This document shows, in pieces, positions 19,522 through 27,122 of a DNA stretch of 64,000 bases. Source of the DNA: Pedobacter sp. SL55 (lineage in GTDB: Bacteria; Bacteroidota; Bacteroidia; Sphingobacteriales; Sphingobacteriaceae); contig NZ_CP113059.1 of the NCBI RefSeq assembly GCF_026625705.1, forward strand, positions 2,480,001 through 2,544,000, read 5' to 3'. Each line of letters opens with the position of its first letter. Position 1 is the first letter of the stretch. The position numbers and the translations under genes were made by a program. The notes below the pieces were generated by a model. The model was not told the DNA's origin and ran no database searches. It worked only from the letters and a program-made list of their open reading frames with translations.

Positions 19522-20057
19522 CTATTTCTGTTCCGATTTTTCTTTAAGAGATTTTAATCCGGCTTCAAAGTCTTTACCTATCATTTTATCCATGCCGCCC
19601 ATCACTAAACACATCCATTTACTGATGATGTTGTTTTCGCCACTCATTGTCCAAGTTACTTTGGTAGAAGTACCTTCTTTTGTTAAATCAAAAGCTACAT
19701 TGGCTAAGCTCTCGAAAGGCTTAATAAATTTTAAATCCATTTTAATTTGCTGGTAAGGTGTTGCACCTGTAATGGTCATTTCGCCTTCTCCAGATTCTTC
19801 TCCTGCCCAATGGTATTTGTGTGTTGCTTGCTCAGGTGGGCCGCTAATATCAACTTTTGCTTTGGGATCCATTTTAGACCAAGGGTTCCATTGCAAGAAA
19901 CTATTGAAATTGGCAATGTTCTTGTAAACCACTGTATCTGATGCTGCTATGTTAGTTGACCTGCCTACAGAAAAGGTTTTTGGAAGAAATAAGCTTCCAA
20001 TTAGAATAATGGCGATAATCACAACAATTATCCCCAAAAGATTTTTAAAAATTTCAT
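19522..20057 (-). CDS. SRPBCC family protein (START-like lipid/ligand-binding fold), N-terminus probably frameshifted
   Basis: The product has an N-terminal membrane anchor (IIVVIIAIILIGSLFLP) followed by a polyketide-cyclase/START-like domain: KNIANFNSFLQWNPWSKMDP, KYHWAGEESGEGEMTITG and TSKVTWTMSGEN. Such folds bind hydrophobic ligands, and the substrate is unknown. The uninterrupted frame begins only with TTG at 20037. Adding one A to the T5 run on the plus strand (20042-20046) instead allows ATG 20057 and the sequence MKFLKNLLGIIVV, a more natural start. It has its own terminator downstream, so it seems monocistronic. Confidence 0.75.
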
Positions 20058-20115
20058 ATTGCTTTGTTTGGTTGAAATAAAGTTAACGAAATTTATATTG
20101 AACTAATAAGAATGT

Positions 20116-20784
20116 TTAATGAATTGGTACTCCTTTTAAGGTTAGGTCTTTTAGATTTTTTCTAATTTTTTTCATAAAATCAGCACCAGGGTCACTTTTA
20201 CCGGTTAGATATTTTGGGTTGGTTTCTTTCCACAATGGAGTGCCTTTAAACTTGCTGTACTCGTAATGGCCAATCAAATACTCGATATTATATTTTTGAT
20301 GTAGATACCTTACCAATTGTTCGTTTGCTTTTAGTTGTGCATCGGTTAAAGGAAAATCGGCGCTGCCCACATTTTCTACGCCAATGGCACAATAGTTTAA
20401 ACCAATTACGTGGCGGGCAAAGTAATTTTCGGGCATTAGCCGATAAATAGCGCCATCTCTATCAATTAAAAATTGCGATGATGTATTTAAGCTGCTTACT
20501 GCTGCAATGTCTTTTCTATCTCCATTAGGTAGTTTGGCTGGGTTAAATGCGTTGAAAGTTGAGGAGAAGGTTTTGGCTGCGGTCCAGTGTAATACAATGA
20601 TTTTGGGGTATATGGTTGGAGTATTTTGCTGGATACCGTGTCTTTCCTTTAGGTATTCTAATGATAATCGAACACGTGTAGAATCGTAGGTAATTGGCTT
20701 ATCTATGATTTTTATTTCTTGAGAGAAGCAGAAAGAAAAGCTAATAAATAATGAAAATAAAGTGATTTTAATTTTTGTGAACAT
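20116..20784 (-). CDS. N-acetylmuramoyl-L-alanine amidase (Amidase_2)
   Basis: The 222-residue product has a signal peptide (ITLFSLFISFSFCFSQE) and an Amidase_2/PGRP-type domain. IIVLHWTAAKTF carries the first zinc histidine. SSQFLIDRDGAIYRLMPENY, HVIGLNYCAIGVENVG, IGHYEYSKFKGTPLW and KSDPGADF supply the second histidine region and the last Asp. It would cleave the lactyl-peptide bond in periplasmic murein during recycling or turnover. It follows the aspartic protease gene with a one-base gap, so both are probably on one mRNA with the protease first. Confidence 0.9.
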   Translation of the reverse strand: MFTKIKITLFSLFISFSFCFSQEIKIIDKPITYDSTRVRLSLEYLKERHGIQQNTPTIYPKIIVLHWTAAKTFSSTFNAFNPAKLPNGDRKDIAAVSSLNTSSQFLIDRDGAIYRLMPENYFARHVIGLNYCAIGVENVGSADFPLTDAQLKANEQLVRYLHQKYNIEYLIGHYEYSKFKGTPLWKETNPKYLTGKSDPGADFMKKIRKNLKDLTLKGVPIH

Positions 20785-20785
20785 T

Positions 20786-21289
20786 TTACAATAATTTTTT
20801 AATTGAATTGTCTAGCCGCTGTTCATTTTTTAAAGAAGATAATTCTAGTTTAGTCGCATCTATCGTGTCGATATAAAACTTCAATGTCTGCTTTTTATAA
20901 TCTATCTTACAATTAAACTGGGTTAAAATATCGCCGCCAATAATACCAGCAATTGATGGTTGACCCATTTGTATGTAAGTATCAGAAACGCTTTGCAAAT
21001 CAATAGCTACCGTTTCGTAATTAGGTAGTTTTAGTTTGCCAATTTGTAGTAGGGGAATGGTGCCTACCAAGGTTGTGGCACTGCTAAAAATGGTTGCCGC
21101 TTGTTGTTCTTCGTTTTCTTGCAAACCTTCTACGTGCTTTTCTAATAATGATTTGTCAAAAACCGAGCGAGAGGCACCCGTATCAACTACGGCAAAAAGC
21201 TTTTCTCCAAAAACAACAATTTCCACCAAAATGTGGAAACCGTTGTCTTGTAAATTCACTAAAGTTAAGGGAACTGTAATTGTTCTCAT
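20786..21289 (-). CDS. Retropepsin-like aspartic protease family protein
   Basis: The 167-residue product contains FAVVDTGASRSVFDKSLL, with the DTGA(S/T) catalytic signature of clan AA, and IAGIIGGDILTQFNCKIDY, which matches the second conserved block of bacterial retropepsin-like proteins. One Asp per chain means it would act as a dimer. No signal peptide is visible, so it is likely cytoplasmic. Substrates are unknown, and some family members are inactive. It lies immediately upstream of the amidase on the same strand. Confidence 0.8.
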   Translation of the reverse strand: MRTITVPLTLVNLQDNGFHILVEIVVFGEKLFAVVDTGASRSVFDKSLLEKHVEGLQENEEQQAATIFSSATTLVGTIPLLQIGKLKLPNYETVAIDLQSVSDTYIQMGQPSIAGIIGGDILTQFNCKIDYKKQTLKFYIDTIDATKLELSSLKNEQRLDNSIKKLL

Positions 21290-21373
21290 TTTAATAGGTT
21301 AATCGTTTATTTGTTTGGAAGGTTAACAGTTTAGTACGATTTAAACAGTTAACCAATTCTTCGGTTAACCCAA

Positions 21374-22312
21374 TTAAACTAATTTCATTTCTGCCAATAC
21401 GCTGTTCATGTTGCGCACTGCATCAGCACTTTTATTAAAAGCGGCTTGTTCTTTTTCGTTTAGTTTGTAGTCGATGATTTTTTCCCAACCATTTTTTCCA
21501 ATAATTACTGGCACGCCTAGGCAAATATCTTGTTGTCCGTACTCGCCCTCAAGTGCAACACAGCAGGTAAATAGTTTTTTCTCGTCACGTACTATGGCTT
21601 CAACCAATGCGGCACCAGCAGCGCCCGGAGCGTACCATGCAGATGTGCCTAATAAGCCAGTTAATGTAGCGCCACCCACCATGGTCTCTGCAGCCACTTT
21701 TTCTAATGTAGCTTCATCTAACAAATTGGTAACCGGTAGGCTTTGGTAGGTAGCAAATCTTGTTAAAGGTATCATGGTAGTATCGCCATGGCCACCAATT
21801 ACAAAGCCTTGTAAATCGTTAGGGTTGCAATGTAAAGCTTGGCTTAAATAATATTTAAAGCGAGCACTATCTAACGTACCGCCCATGCCAATGATACGGT
21901 TTTTAGGTAAGCCCAAAGATTTCAATGCCAAGTAGGTCATGGTATCCATTGGGTTGCTAATTACAATGATAATTGCATCTGGAGAATATTTAAGGATGTT
22001 TTCTGCAACACCTTTTACAATGCCCGCATTAATGCCAATCAGTTCTTCGCGGGTCATCCCGGGTTTGCGTGGTAAGCCCGATGTGATTACGGCAACAGCC
22101 GATCCGGCCGTTTGGCTATAATCGTTGGTAACGCCTTTAATTTTGGTGTCGAAACCTAACAATGTTGCCGTTTGCATCATGTCTATGGCTTTACCTTCGG
22201 CGAAACCTTCCTTAATATCTAATAATACGAGTTCTTCTGCTAATTCTTTTCGTGCAATGTTATCTGCACAAGTGGCGCCTACGGCACCAGCACCTACTAC
22301 TGTTATTTTCAT
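21374..22312 (-). CDS. mdh: Malate dehydrogenase
   Basis: The 312-residue product begins MKITVVGAGAVGATCADNIA, an NAD-binding Rossmann loop, with Asp in LVLLDIKEG favouring NAD(H). The mobile loop ITSGLPRKPGMTREELIGIN carries the substrate arginines that favour a dicarboxylate. ISNPMDTMTYLALK and VIGGHGDTTMIPL hold the catalytic Asn and His. It oxidises malate to oxaloacetate in the TCA cycle. This is the LDH-like MDH type usual in Bacteroidota. It is a single gene with nothing close upstream. Confidence 0.96.
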   Translation of the reverse strand: MKITVVGAGAVGATCADNIARKELAEELVLLDIKEGFAEGKAIDMMQTATLLGFDTKIKGVTNDYSQTAGSAVAVITSGLPRKPGMTREELIGINAGIVKGVAENILKYSPDAIIIVISNPMDTMTYLALKSLGLPKNRIIGMGGTLDSARFKYYLSQALHCNPNDLQGFVIGGHGDTTMIPLTRFATYQSLPVTNLLDEATLEKVAAETMVGGATLTGLLGTSAWYAPGAAGAALVEAIVRDEKKLFTCCVALEGEYGQQDICLGVPVIIGKNGWEKIIDYKLNEKEQAAFNKSADAVRNMNSVLAEMKLV

Positions 22313-22555
22313 ATCGACTATATTGGTTTTTGATTCATGTAAAAACTATCTTTTTTAGTAGTTAAATCTTGATAGCTTCATTTTGAGTGTTTTAAGGGTA
22401 TAACGCCTAAAGAATTTTAACGAAACTAAGGTATAGATTTGTATCAGCTAAACAAATATTTTTTGCATTGGATTTATTTAGGACTTAAAATTTAGTTGTA
22501 TTGCTATTTCGAACAACAAAATCTACGAAGTGATCGAGTAGTTAAAGTAATGAGC

Positions 22556-23380
22556 TTAATAGTCTTGTATCATCTTTAAAAAACTTTGACTAAGTGCGGC
22601 TGTTGCTTTGCCTGGAGTGCCATTGCCAATTGTTTTTCCATCTAAACTAAGAACAGGTAAAATGTTTTTGGTAGAGCTTGTGATAAAAGCTTCATCAGCA
22701 TTGGCCAAATCTGTTAATTCAAAATCTTGTTCTTTAATGGTATATCCATCAATTTTGGTAATTAAAATTTTACTTCTGGTTATGCCACGTAAAATATCGG
22801 TTTTTGGTGTTAAGATTTCATTGCCCTTCACTATAAAGATGTTCGCTCTTGGGCATTCCCTAACCTGGCCATTGTTGTGGTACAGTAGATCGTCAATTTG
22901 TTTTAATTTAAGTTGTGGCTGTAAACGTATGGCTTGCAGATAGTCGATTGTTTTTACCGAAGCCAATTGGCGCTGGTAATTGTGAGGTAAAAGGGTTAAA
23001 CCTTTTTTAAAGCTAGAATAGTTGTATTCGAAAGGTGCTTGAACAATTATTAGGTTGGGTTTTGTAATTTGATATCCATCTTCAGAATAGCCACCAGTCA
23101 AAATAATTTTAAGGCTAGAATTGGCGATGTTATTTTTAGCTAACAACAATGCAACGGCATCATGCAATTGGTCGCGGTTTAGCGCTATTTCCAAATTCAT
23201 TTCTTTGGCAGAATTGTAGAATCGGTTAAAATAATCTTCAATAAAAATGGGTTTGCCATTTACCAATTTTAGGAAATCAAAAATACCATAACCTCGTTGT
23301 ATTGCTAAATCCGTTACCAAAAGCTTCGCCTCGTTTTCTAAAACTATGTTTCCATTAACGTAAGTATATCTTGTATCCAT
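22556..23380 (-). CDS. Aminotransferase class IV (branched-chain, D-amino acid or aminodeoxychorismate lyase type)
   Basis: The 274-residue product has the fold-type IV PLP pattern: LLVTDLAIQRGYGIFDFLK, LKIILTGGYSEDGY, the PLP-lysine region ASVKTIDYLQAI, the glutamate block QVRECPRANIFIVK, and TPKTDILRGITR. The family includes BCAT, D-amino acid aminotransferase and PabC. Sequence alone does not decide. PabC would make sense because pabB is in this window, but at 20 kb distance that is weak. It is transcribed alone. Confidence 0.8.
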   Translation of the reverse strand: MDTRYTYVNGNIVLENEAKLLVTDLAIQRGYGIFDFLKLVNGKPIFIEDYFNRFYNSAKEMNLEIALNRDQLHDAVALLLAKNNIANSSLKIILTGGYSEDGYQITKPNLIIVQAPFEYNYSSFKKGLTLLPHNYQRQLASVKTIDYLQAIRLQPQLKLKQIDDLLYHNNGQVRECPRANIFIVKGNEILTPKTDILRGITRSKILITKIDGYTIKEQDFELTDLANADEAFITSSTKNILPVLSLDGKTIGNGTPGKATAALSQSFLKMIQDY

Positions 23381-23516
23381 GTTGTTTTTAGCTTTCCTTT
23401 TATTTTTGCGTTACAACTGTTTATCCCAAAGTTGAAAATAAAAAATAGAAGAACGAAACTTAATCACTTCTTTTGAAATGTTACCTAGTTAACTTAGATT
23501 CACTAACTTGCATTAA

Positions 23517-23918
23517 ATGACTGAAAATGCGATAATATTTTTTGATGGCGTATGCAACCTGTGTAATGGGGCTGTACAATTTGTAATAGAGCGTGACCGA
23601 AAAGATTATTTTAAATTTGCCGCACTACAAAGCAAATTTGCTGCGAAAACATTGGCTGATTTTGATTTGGAGGTAAGCCATGGCGATAGCTTCGTTCTTT
23701 TGGAAAACGGTAAAGTTTACGAGCAATCTACCGCTGCTTTGCGGGTTGCCAAAAAACTGAAAGGTTTGTGGCCTTTATTATACGTGTTTAATGTTTTGCC
23801 GCCCTTTATAAGAAATGCGGTTTATAAAATTATTGCCCGTAACCGTTACAAATGGTTTGGCAAACAAGAAAGCTGTTGGGTGCCTACGCCAGAATTAAAA
23901 CGTAAGTTTTTGGAATAA
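23517..23918 (+). CDS. DCC-family thiol-disulfide oxidoreductase-like protein
   Basis: The 133-residue product starts with FFDGVCNLCNGAVQFVIERD, the DUF393/DCC signature with a CxxC pair at about 13-16. It continues KFAALQSKFA, EQSTAALRVAKKL and ends with a basic segment (ARNRYKWFGKQESCW). The family is predicted to have a thioredoxin-like fold; a redox role is assumed from the CxxC motif and no substrate is known. It ends immediately before the convergent methyltransferase gene. Confidence 0.85.
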   Translation: MTENAIIFFDGVCNLCNGAVQFVIERDRKDYFKFAALQSKFAAKTLADFDLEVSHGDSFVLLENGKVYEQSTAALRVAKKLKGLWPLLYVFNVLPPFIRNAVYKIIARNRYKWFGKQESCWVPTPELKRKFLE

Positions 23919-24578
23919 TTACTTAGCCAATAGTGCTACGTAATAAAGTCTTTCCACTTCGTCGCCTGTTTTGCTCTTGATTTTTTCTGTGATTGAAGCA
24001 ATGTCTTTTATTTTAAGCCCCGCTGTTTCTGCCAAGTTGTAAACCATCTCTTTACTGTACAAGTCAAAACCGTAAACTGTAAAAGGTAAGCTTTCCATAA
24101 AATCTTTATCTGCAAAGCCAATGGAAAAATAGCCGCCGGGTTTTAGCACACGATAAATTTCTCTGATGAAATCTTGGGGCTGTTTCCAAAAATAAATGGT
24201 GTTAACAGTTAATATTTTATTAAACGTTTGGTTTGGAAAGGGGATTTGCTGCCCATTGTACAAATGAAAAGAGGCACGGTTGGCATTTGTAGCTATTTCA
24301 TTAGCTTCCGAAGCTTGTTTTTGCATCAGTTCAGAAATTTCTAGACCATAATATGAGGTATTGGGGGCTTTTTCTAAAATTTCGGGTAAGTGTTTGCAGC
24401 TACCATGGCCAAGTTCTAGAATTAAATCTCCATCGCTTATTTGGAGCGCAGTTATGGCGGCCCTAGTCATGCCAATATTGCTCTCGTGCATCATATTGGC
24501 TACTTCAATGCCTTCGGTATTTTTGGGACAGCTCAGTTGCGAAGCCAAGTTCTTCAGAAAATCATTATCGTTGGCCAT
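23919..24578 (-). CDS. Class I SAM-dependent methyltransferase
   Basis: I take ATG 24578 (MANDNDFLKNLASQLSCPKN), giving 219 residues. The longer reading from 24608 overlaps the upstream gene in another frame. Motif I is LILELGHGSCKHLPEIL, followed by YYGLEISELM (motif II), NQTFNKILTVNTIYFW (motif III/IV) and REIYRVLKPGGYFSIGFAD. This matches a Methyltransf_11-type small-molecule methylase. The substrate is unknown. Its ATG overlaps the stop of the small membrane protein upstream (TAATG), so the two are translationally coupled. Confidence 0.85.
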   Translation of the reverse strand: MANDNDFLKNLASQLSCPKNTEGIEVANMMHESNIGMTRAAITALQISDGDLILELGHGSCKHLPEILEKAPNTSYYGLEISELMQKQASEANEIATNANRASFHLYNGQQIPFPNQTFNKILTVNTIYFWKQPQDFIREIYRVLKPGGYFSIGFADKDFMESLPFTVYGFDLYSKEMVYNLAETAGLKIKDIASITEKIKSKTGDEVERLYYVALLAK

Positions 24579-24778
24579 TATAATTCTTCTTCGCGTTTTG
24601 GTCGCCATAACAATAAACTCGCAATTATTAACGGAATAGTAATGCTTAAACTCACTAATTTAAGTAATGCTCTTTTTTGTGCAATATCTGCATCTGTTGT
24701 GGTAAAAATAACTACCGTTTCTTTAATAGCCCATAAAGTAATTAAGGTAACTAAAACCGCTATAATTTTGCGAAGCAT
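24578..24778 (-). CDS. Small membrane protein of unknown function
   Basis: The 66-residue product has two hydrophobic stretches (IIAVLVTLITLWAIKETVVI and SLSITIPLIIASLLLW) with a polar segment between them and a charged C-terminus (RPKREEEL). It would have two membrane helices. I do not recognise a family. Its stop overlaps the methyltransferase start, and it has its own ATG, which favours a real gene. Function unknown. Confidence 0.65.
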   Translation of the reverse strand: MLRKIIAVLVTLITLWAIKETVVIFTTTDADIAQKRALLKLVSLSITIPLIIASLLLWRPKREEEL

Positions 24779-24859
24779 ATTTATTCTGATTTGTAGTCCA
24801 AATATTGACTTTTTCTATCGTATTCTATAATAAAGTTTTAAAGAGGGCATTTTTAATAT

Positions 24860-24881
24860 TAGCCACAAATGCACAGATAAA
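24860..24881. repeat. Third copy of the GCCACAAATGCACA-type element
   Basis: TAGCCACAAATGCACAGATA at 24860 closely matches the element at 2289. It lies in the 185-base gap between the GH20 stop and the small membrane protein start, where no gene is visible. Confidence 0.5.
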
Positions 24882-24963
24882 CCATAGTTTTTGAAATTAT
24901 GTATTTATCGGAAGTATATTGGTTTATTCCGAATATTCGAAACAGTTGCTGCGGCTGAAAAAA

Positions 24964-26640
24964 TTACGGAGTTAAATACCTTTTGCTATAAGTAATCCCC
25001 ATTAAATCGTATCGTTTAAACTGTGTTTTTAGTCTGTTAAGAAAATCTGGGTAACTCTTTTGTTCTTTTTGCGACCATTGTATTTCGCTCAGTGCATCTA
25101 TACGGGGGAAAAGCATATACTGCACCTTGGCCGGGTTGGCAATATACTCTGACCATAAATTACCCTGTGCACCCCAAATGTATTTCGCTTGTTCTGCGTT
25201 TAATTCGGCAGGTACAGGTTCGTAGTTATAAACCGTTTCTAGCGGTAAGAATTTATTAGCGGCTAAGCTGTCGTCCTTCAAAAATTGCTTATGGTTAAGA
25301 TAAAGTTTTTCCTCTGGCGACATAATTACTTTCTGGTTCACTTTTGCTGCGGCAATTCCCCCTTTTTCGCCTCTCCAACTCATTACAATGGCATTGGGAG
25401 CTAAGCCTCCATCTAAAATTTCATCCCAACCAATGATGGTTTTACCTTTACTGTTTACAAATTTCTCAATACGATGAATGAAATAACTTTGCAGGGCAAC
25501 CTCATCTTTGATACCTTTCTCTTTCATAATTTTCTGCGTTTCTGCAGATTGTTTCCACCAAATCTTTGAAGCTTCATCGCCACCAATGTGAATGTACTGC
25601 GAAGGAAATAGGTTCATCACTTCAGTTAAAACATCTTCTAAAAAGCCAAATGTTTTTTCTGTAGGTTGAAAAACGTTATTGTATTTGTTCATCATTCCCC
25701 AGGTTTCTGCTACTTTGTAACCGCTTTTCGGGTCGGTGCCAAACTCTGGATAAGCCGCCAAAGCCGCCATGCTATGTGCGGGCATTTCAATTTCTGGGAT
25801 AACGGTAATGTATCTATCGGCAGCGTATCTAATTACTTCTTTAACTTCGTCTTGGGTGTAAAAACCACCGTGGCGGATACCATCTGTTTTAATTACCGCA
25901 TTTTCAGGCGTAATTTTCACGTCATTTGGTAAAACCTGATATTTGATGTTTTCATTTCCTTTTCCTGGCCATAAACCAATGATACTGCCATTTCGCCAAG
26001 CGCCAACTTCGGTTAGTTTCGGGTATTTTTTGATTTCAATTCTCCAGCCATGGTCGTCGGTTAAATGCCAATGGAAGTAGTTCATTTTATGAAGTGCCAA
26101 ATAATCGATGTACTGTTTGATGAAAGCAACATCGAAGAAATGACGGCTTACATCTAAGTGCATGCCACGGTAATCGAAACGGGGGTAATCTATAACAGAA
26201 ACGGAAGGAAATTTAAGTGGAGAGGTTTTCAGGGGGGGGAGGAGCTGAATGATGGTTTGTACCGCGTAAAATAAACCTTCTTCTGTACTGGCAACTACGT
26301 TAACCATATTTTTGATATCGGTGTTTATAAAGTATTGATGAGGTTTAAAGTCTTCAAAATTGATTACTGACAACATGATCCTGTCGCCAGATAAATCGTT
26401 TTCGTTACTGCTGATTTTTAGGTTTAAATGATAATATTTGGCTAAATATTTGGCTAAAAACTGAGCGGCTTTCAAGGACTTTTCGTCACTAATGCCTATT
26501 ACCGTATTGGAATTTAATGAAATAGTGTTTTGAGGATAAAGCCCAGGCCTAATGTCTACAGGCTTAGGAATAATGTGTAATTGCGCTTGCAATAATACAA
26601 TCTGTAATGACATTAATAGGGTAAGGATAAATTTCTTCAT
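24964..26640 (-). CDS. Beta-N-acetylhexosaminidase, glycoside hydrolase family 20
   Basis: From MKKFILTLLMSLQIVLLQAQ (ATG 26640) the product has 558 residues with a signal peptide. A GH20b domain (about 20-150) precedes the catalytic barrel: DYPRFDYRGMHLDVSRHFF, MNYFHWHLTDDHGWRIEI, and IHIGGDEASKIWW with the catalytic Asp-Glu pair. GH20 uses the substrate acetamido group as nucleophile to remove terminal GlcNAc or GalNAc. The probable site is periplasmic or surface-exposed. There is no PUL context (no SusCD beside it), so murein or chitin-oligosaccharide recycling are both possible. Confidence 0.94.
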   Translation of the reverse strand: MKKFILTLLMSLQIVLLQAQLHIIPKPVDIRPGLYPQNTISLNSNTVIGISDEKSLKAAQFLAKYLAKYYHLNLKISSNENDLSGDRIMLSVINFEDFKPHQYFINTDIKNMVNVVASTEEGLFYAVQTIIQLLPPLKTSPLKFPSVSVIDYPRFDYRGMHLDVSRHFFDVAFIKQYIDYLALHKMNYFHWHLTDDHGWRIEIKKYPKLTEVGAWRNGSIIGLWPGKGNENIKYQVLPNDVKITPENAVIKTDGIRHGGFYTQDEVKEVIRYAADRYITVIPEIEMPAHSMAALAAYPEFGTDPKSGYKVAETWGMMNKYNNVFQPTEKTFGFLEDVLTEVMNLFPSQYIHIGGDEASKIWWKQSAETQKIMKEKGIKDEVALQSYFIHRIEKFVNSKGKTIIGWDEILDGGLAPNAIVMSWRGEKGGIAAAKVNQKVIMSPEEKLYLNHKQFLKDDSLAANKFLPLETVYNYEPVPAELNAEQAKYIWGAQGNLWSEYIANPAKVQYMLFPRIDALSEIQWSQKEQKSYPDFLNRLKTQFKRYDLMGITYSKRYLTP

Positions 26641-26760
26641 ATTCAAAAATAGCATTTATTTATCATTACACAATTGGTGTTTGAATGTTTTTGAGTTTTT
26701 GTGCTGTTTTTTGCGTTTTGTTGTTGTGGTTTGAAAATTTATTGATGGTAAAAGGAAATT

Positions 26761-26806
26761 AGCTTTGACAAACCTCTAGCAGATAGGATAGAGGTTTGTC
26801 AAAGCT
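26761..26806. repeat. Perfect 18-bp hairpin, family E
   Basis: AGCTTTGACAAACCTCTA (26761-26778) is exactly complementary to 26789-26806 around a 10-base loop. A related hairpin is at 29681-29728. Neither arm is followed by a T-run suited to termination of the flanking genes. Confidence 0.85.
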
Positions 26807-26850
26807 TGTTTGTAGCATAGTTTTAAGTTAACTAAACCTGATTGAGCGTA

Positions 26851-26931
26851 TAGCCCGGAGGTAAGCGTAGCGAAACCGAGGACTATGAGCGAAAGTAGGG
26901 CAGGAGTAAGCGATAAGTACTTACTTTCGTT
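26851..26931. repeat. Two adjacent imperfect hairpins of unknown nature
   Basis: TAGCCCGG (26851) faces CCGAGGACTA (26876-26885). GCGAAAGTA (26889) faces TACTTACTTTCGT (26918-26930). With the family E hairpin, the family A repeat and the rpsA terminator, this accounts for most of the 480-base gap from 26641 to 27122. There is no open frame with coding character. Confidence 0.4.
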
Positions 26932-27022
26932 TTCAAATTATTTGAACCATTAAGGTATTGAAGTAAATATAAGTTAAGGCTTCAATGAACTTATATGGCT
27001 TATATGGTTGAAAAGAAAAAGA

Positions 27023-27053
27023 GATTGCTTCGTCACTCTTCCTCGCAATGACG
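27023..27053. repeat. Palindromic repeat, family A (right arm)
   Basis: GATTGCTTCGTCACTCTTCC then TCGCAATGACG is the right-arm form of the family at 12357, with a 6-7 base insertion near its middle. It lies just beyond the rpsA terminator. Confidence 0.7.
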
Positions 27054-27064
27054 ACAATACCAAC

Positions 27065-27098
27065 AAAAAAATCCCGATAACTTGCGCTATCGGGATTT
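27065..27098 (-). terminator. Rho-independent terminator of rpsA
   Basis: Read leftward, AATCCCGATA pairs with TATCGGGATT around GCGCAAGT, followed by a T-run. It lies 25 bases past the rpsA stop. Confidence 0.9.
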
Positions 27099-27122
27099 AA
27101 TATTTGGATTAAGAACTAAGGA

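Noticed and set aside
23517..23918. Glutaredoxin or thioredoxin proper
   Set aside because: The FFDGVCNLCN signature is that of the DCC/DUF393 family.
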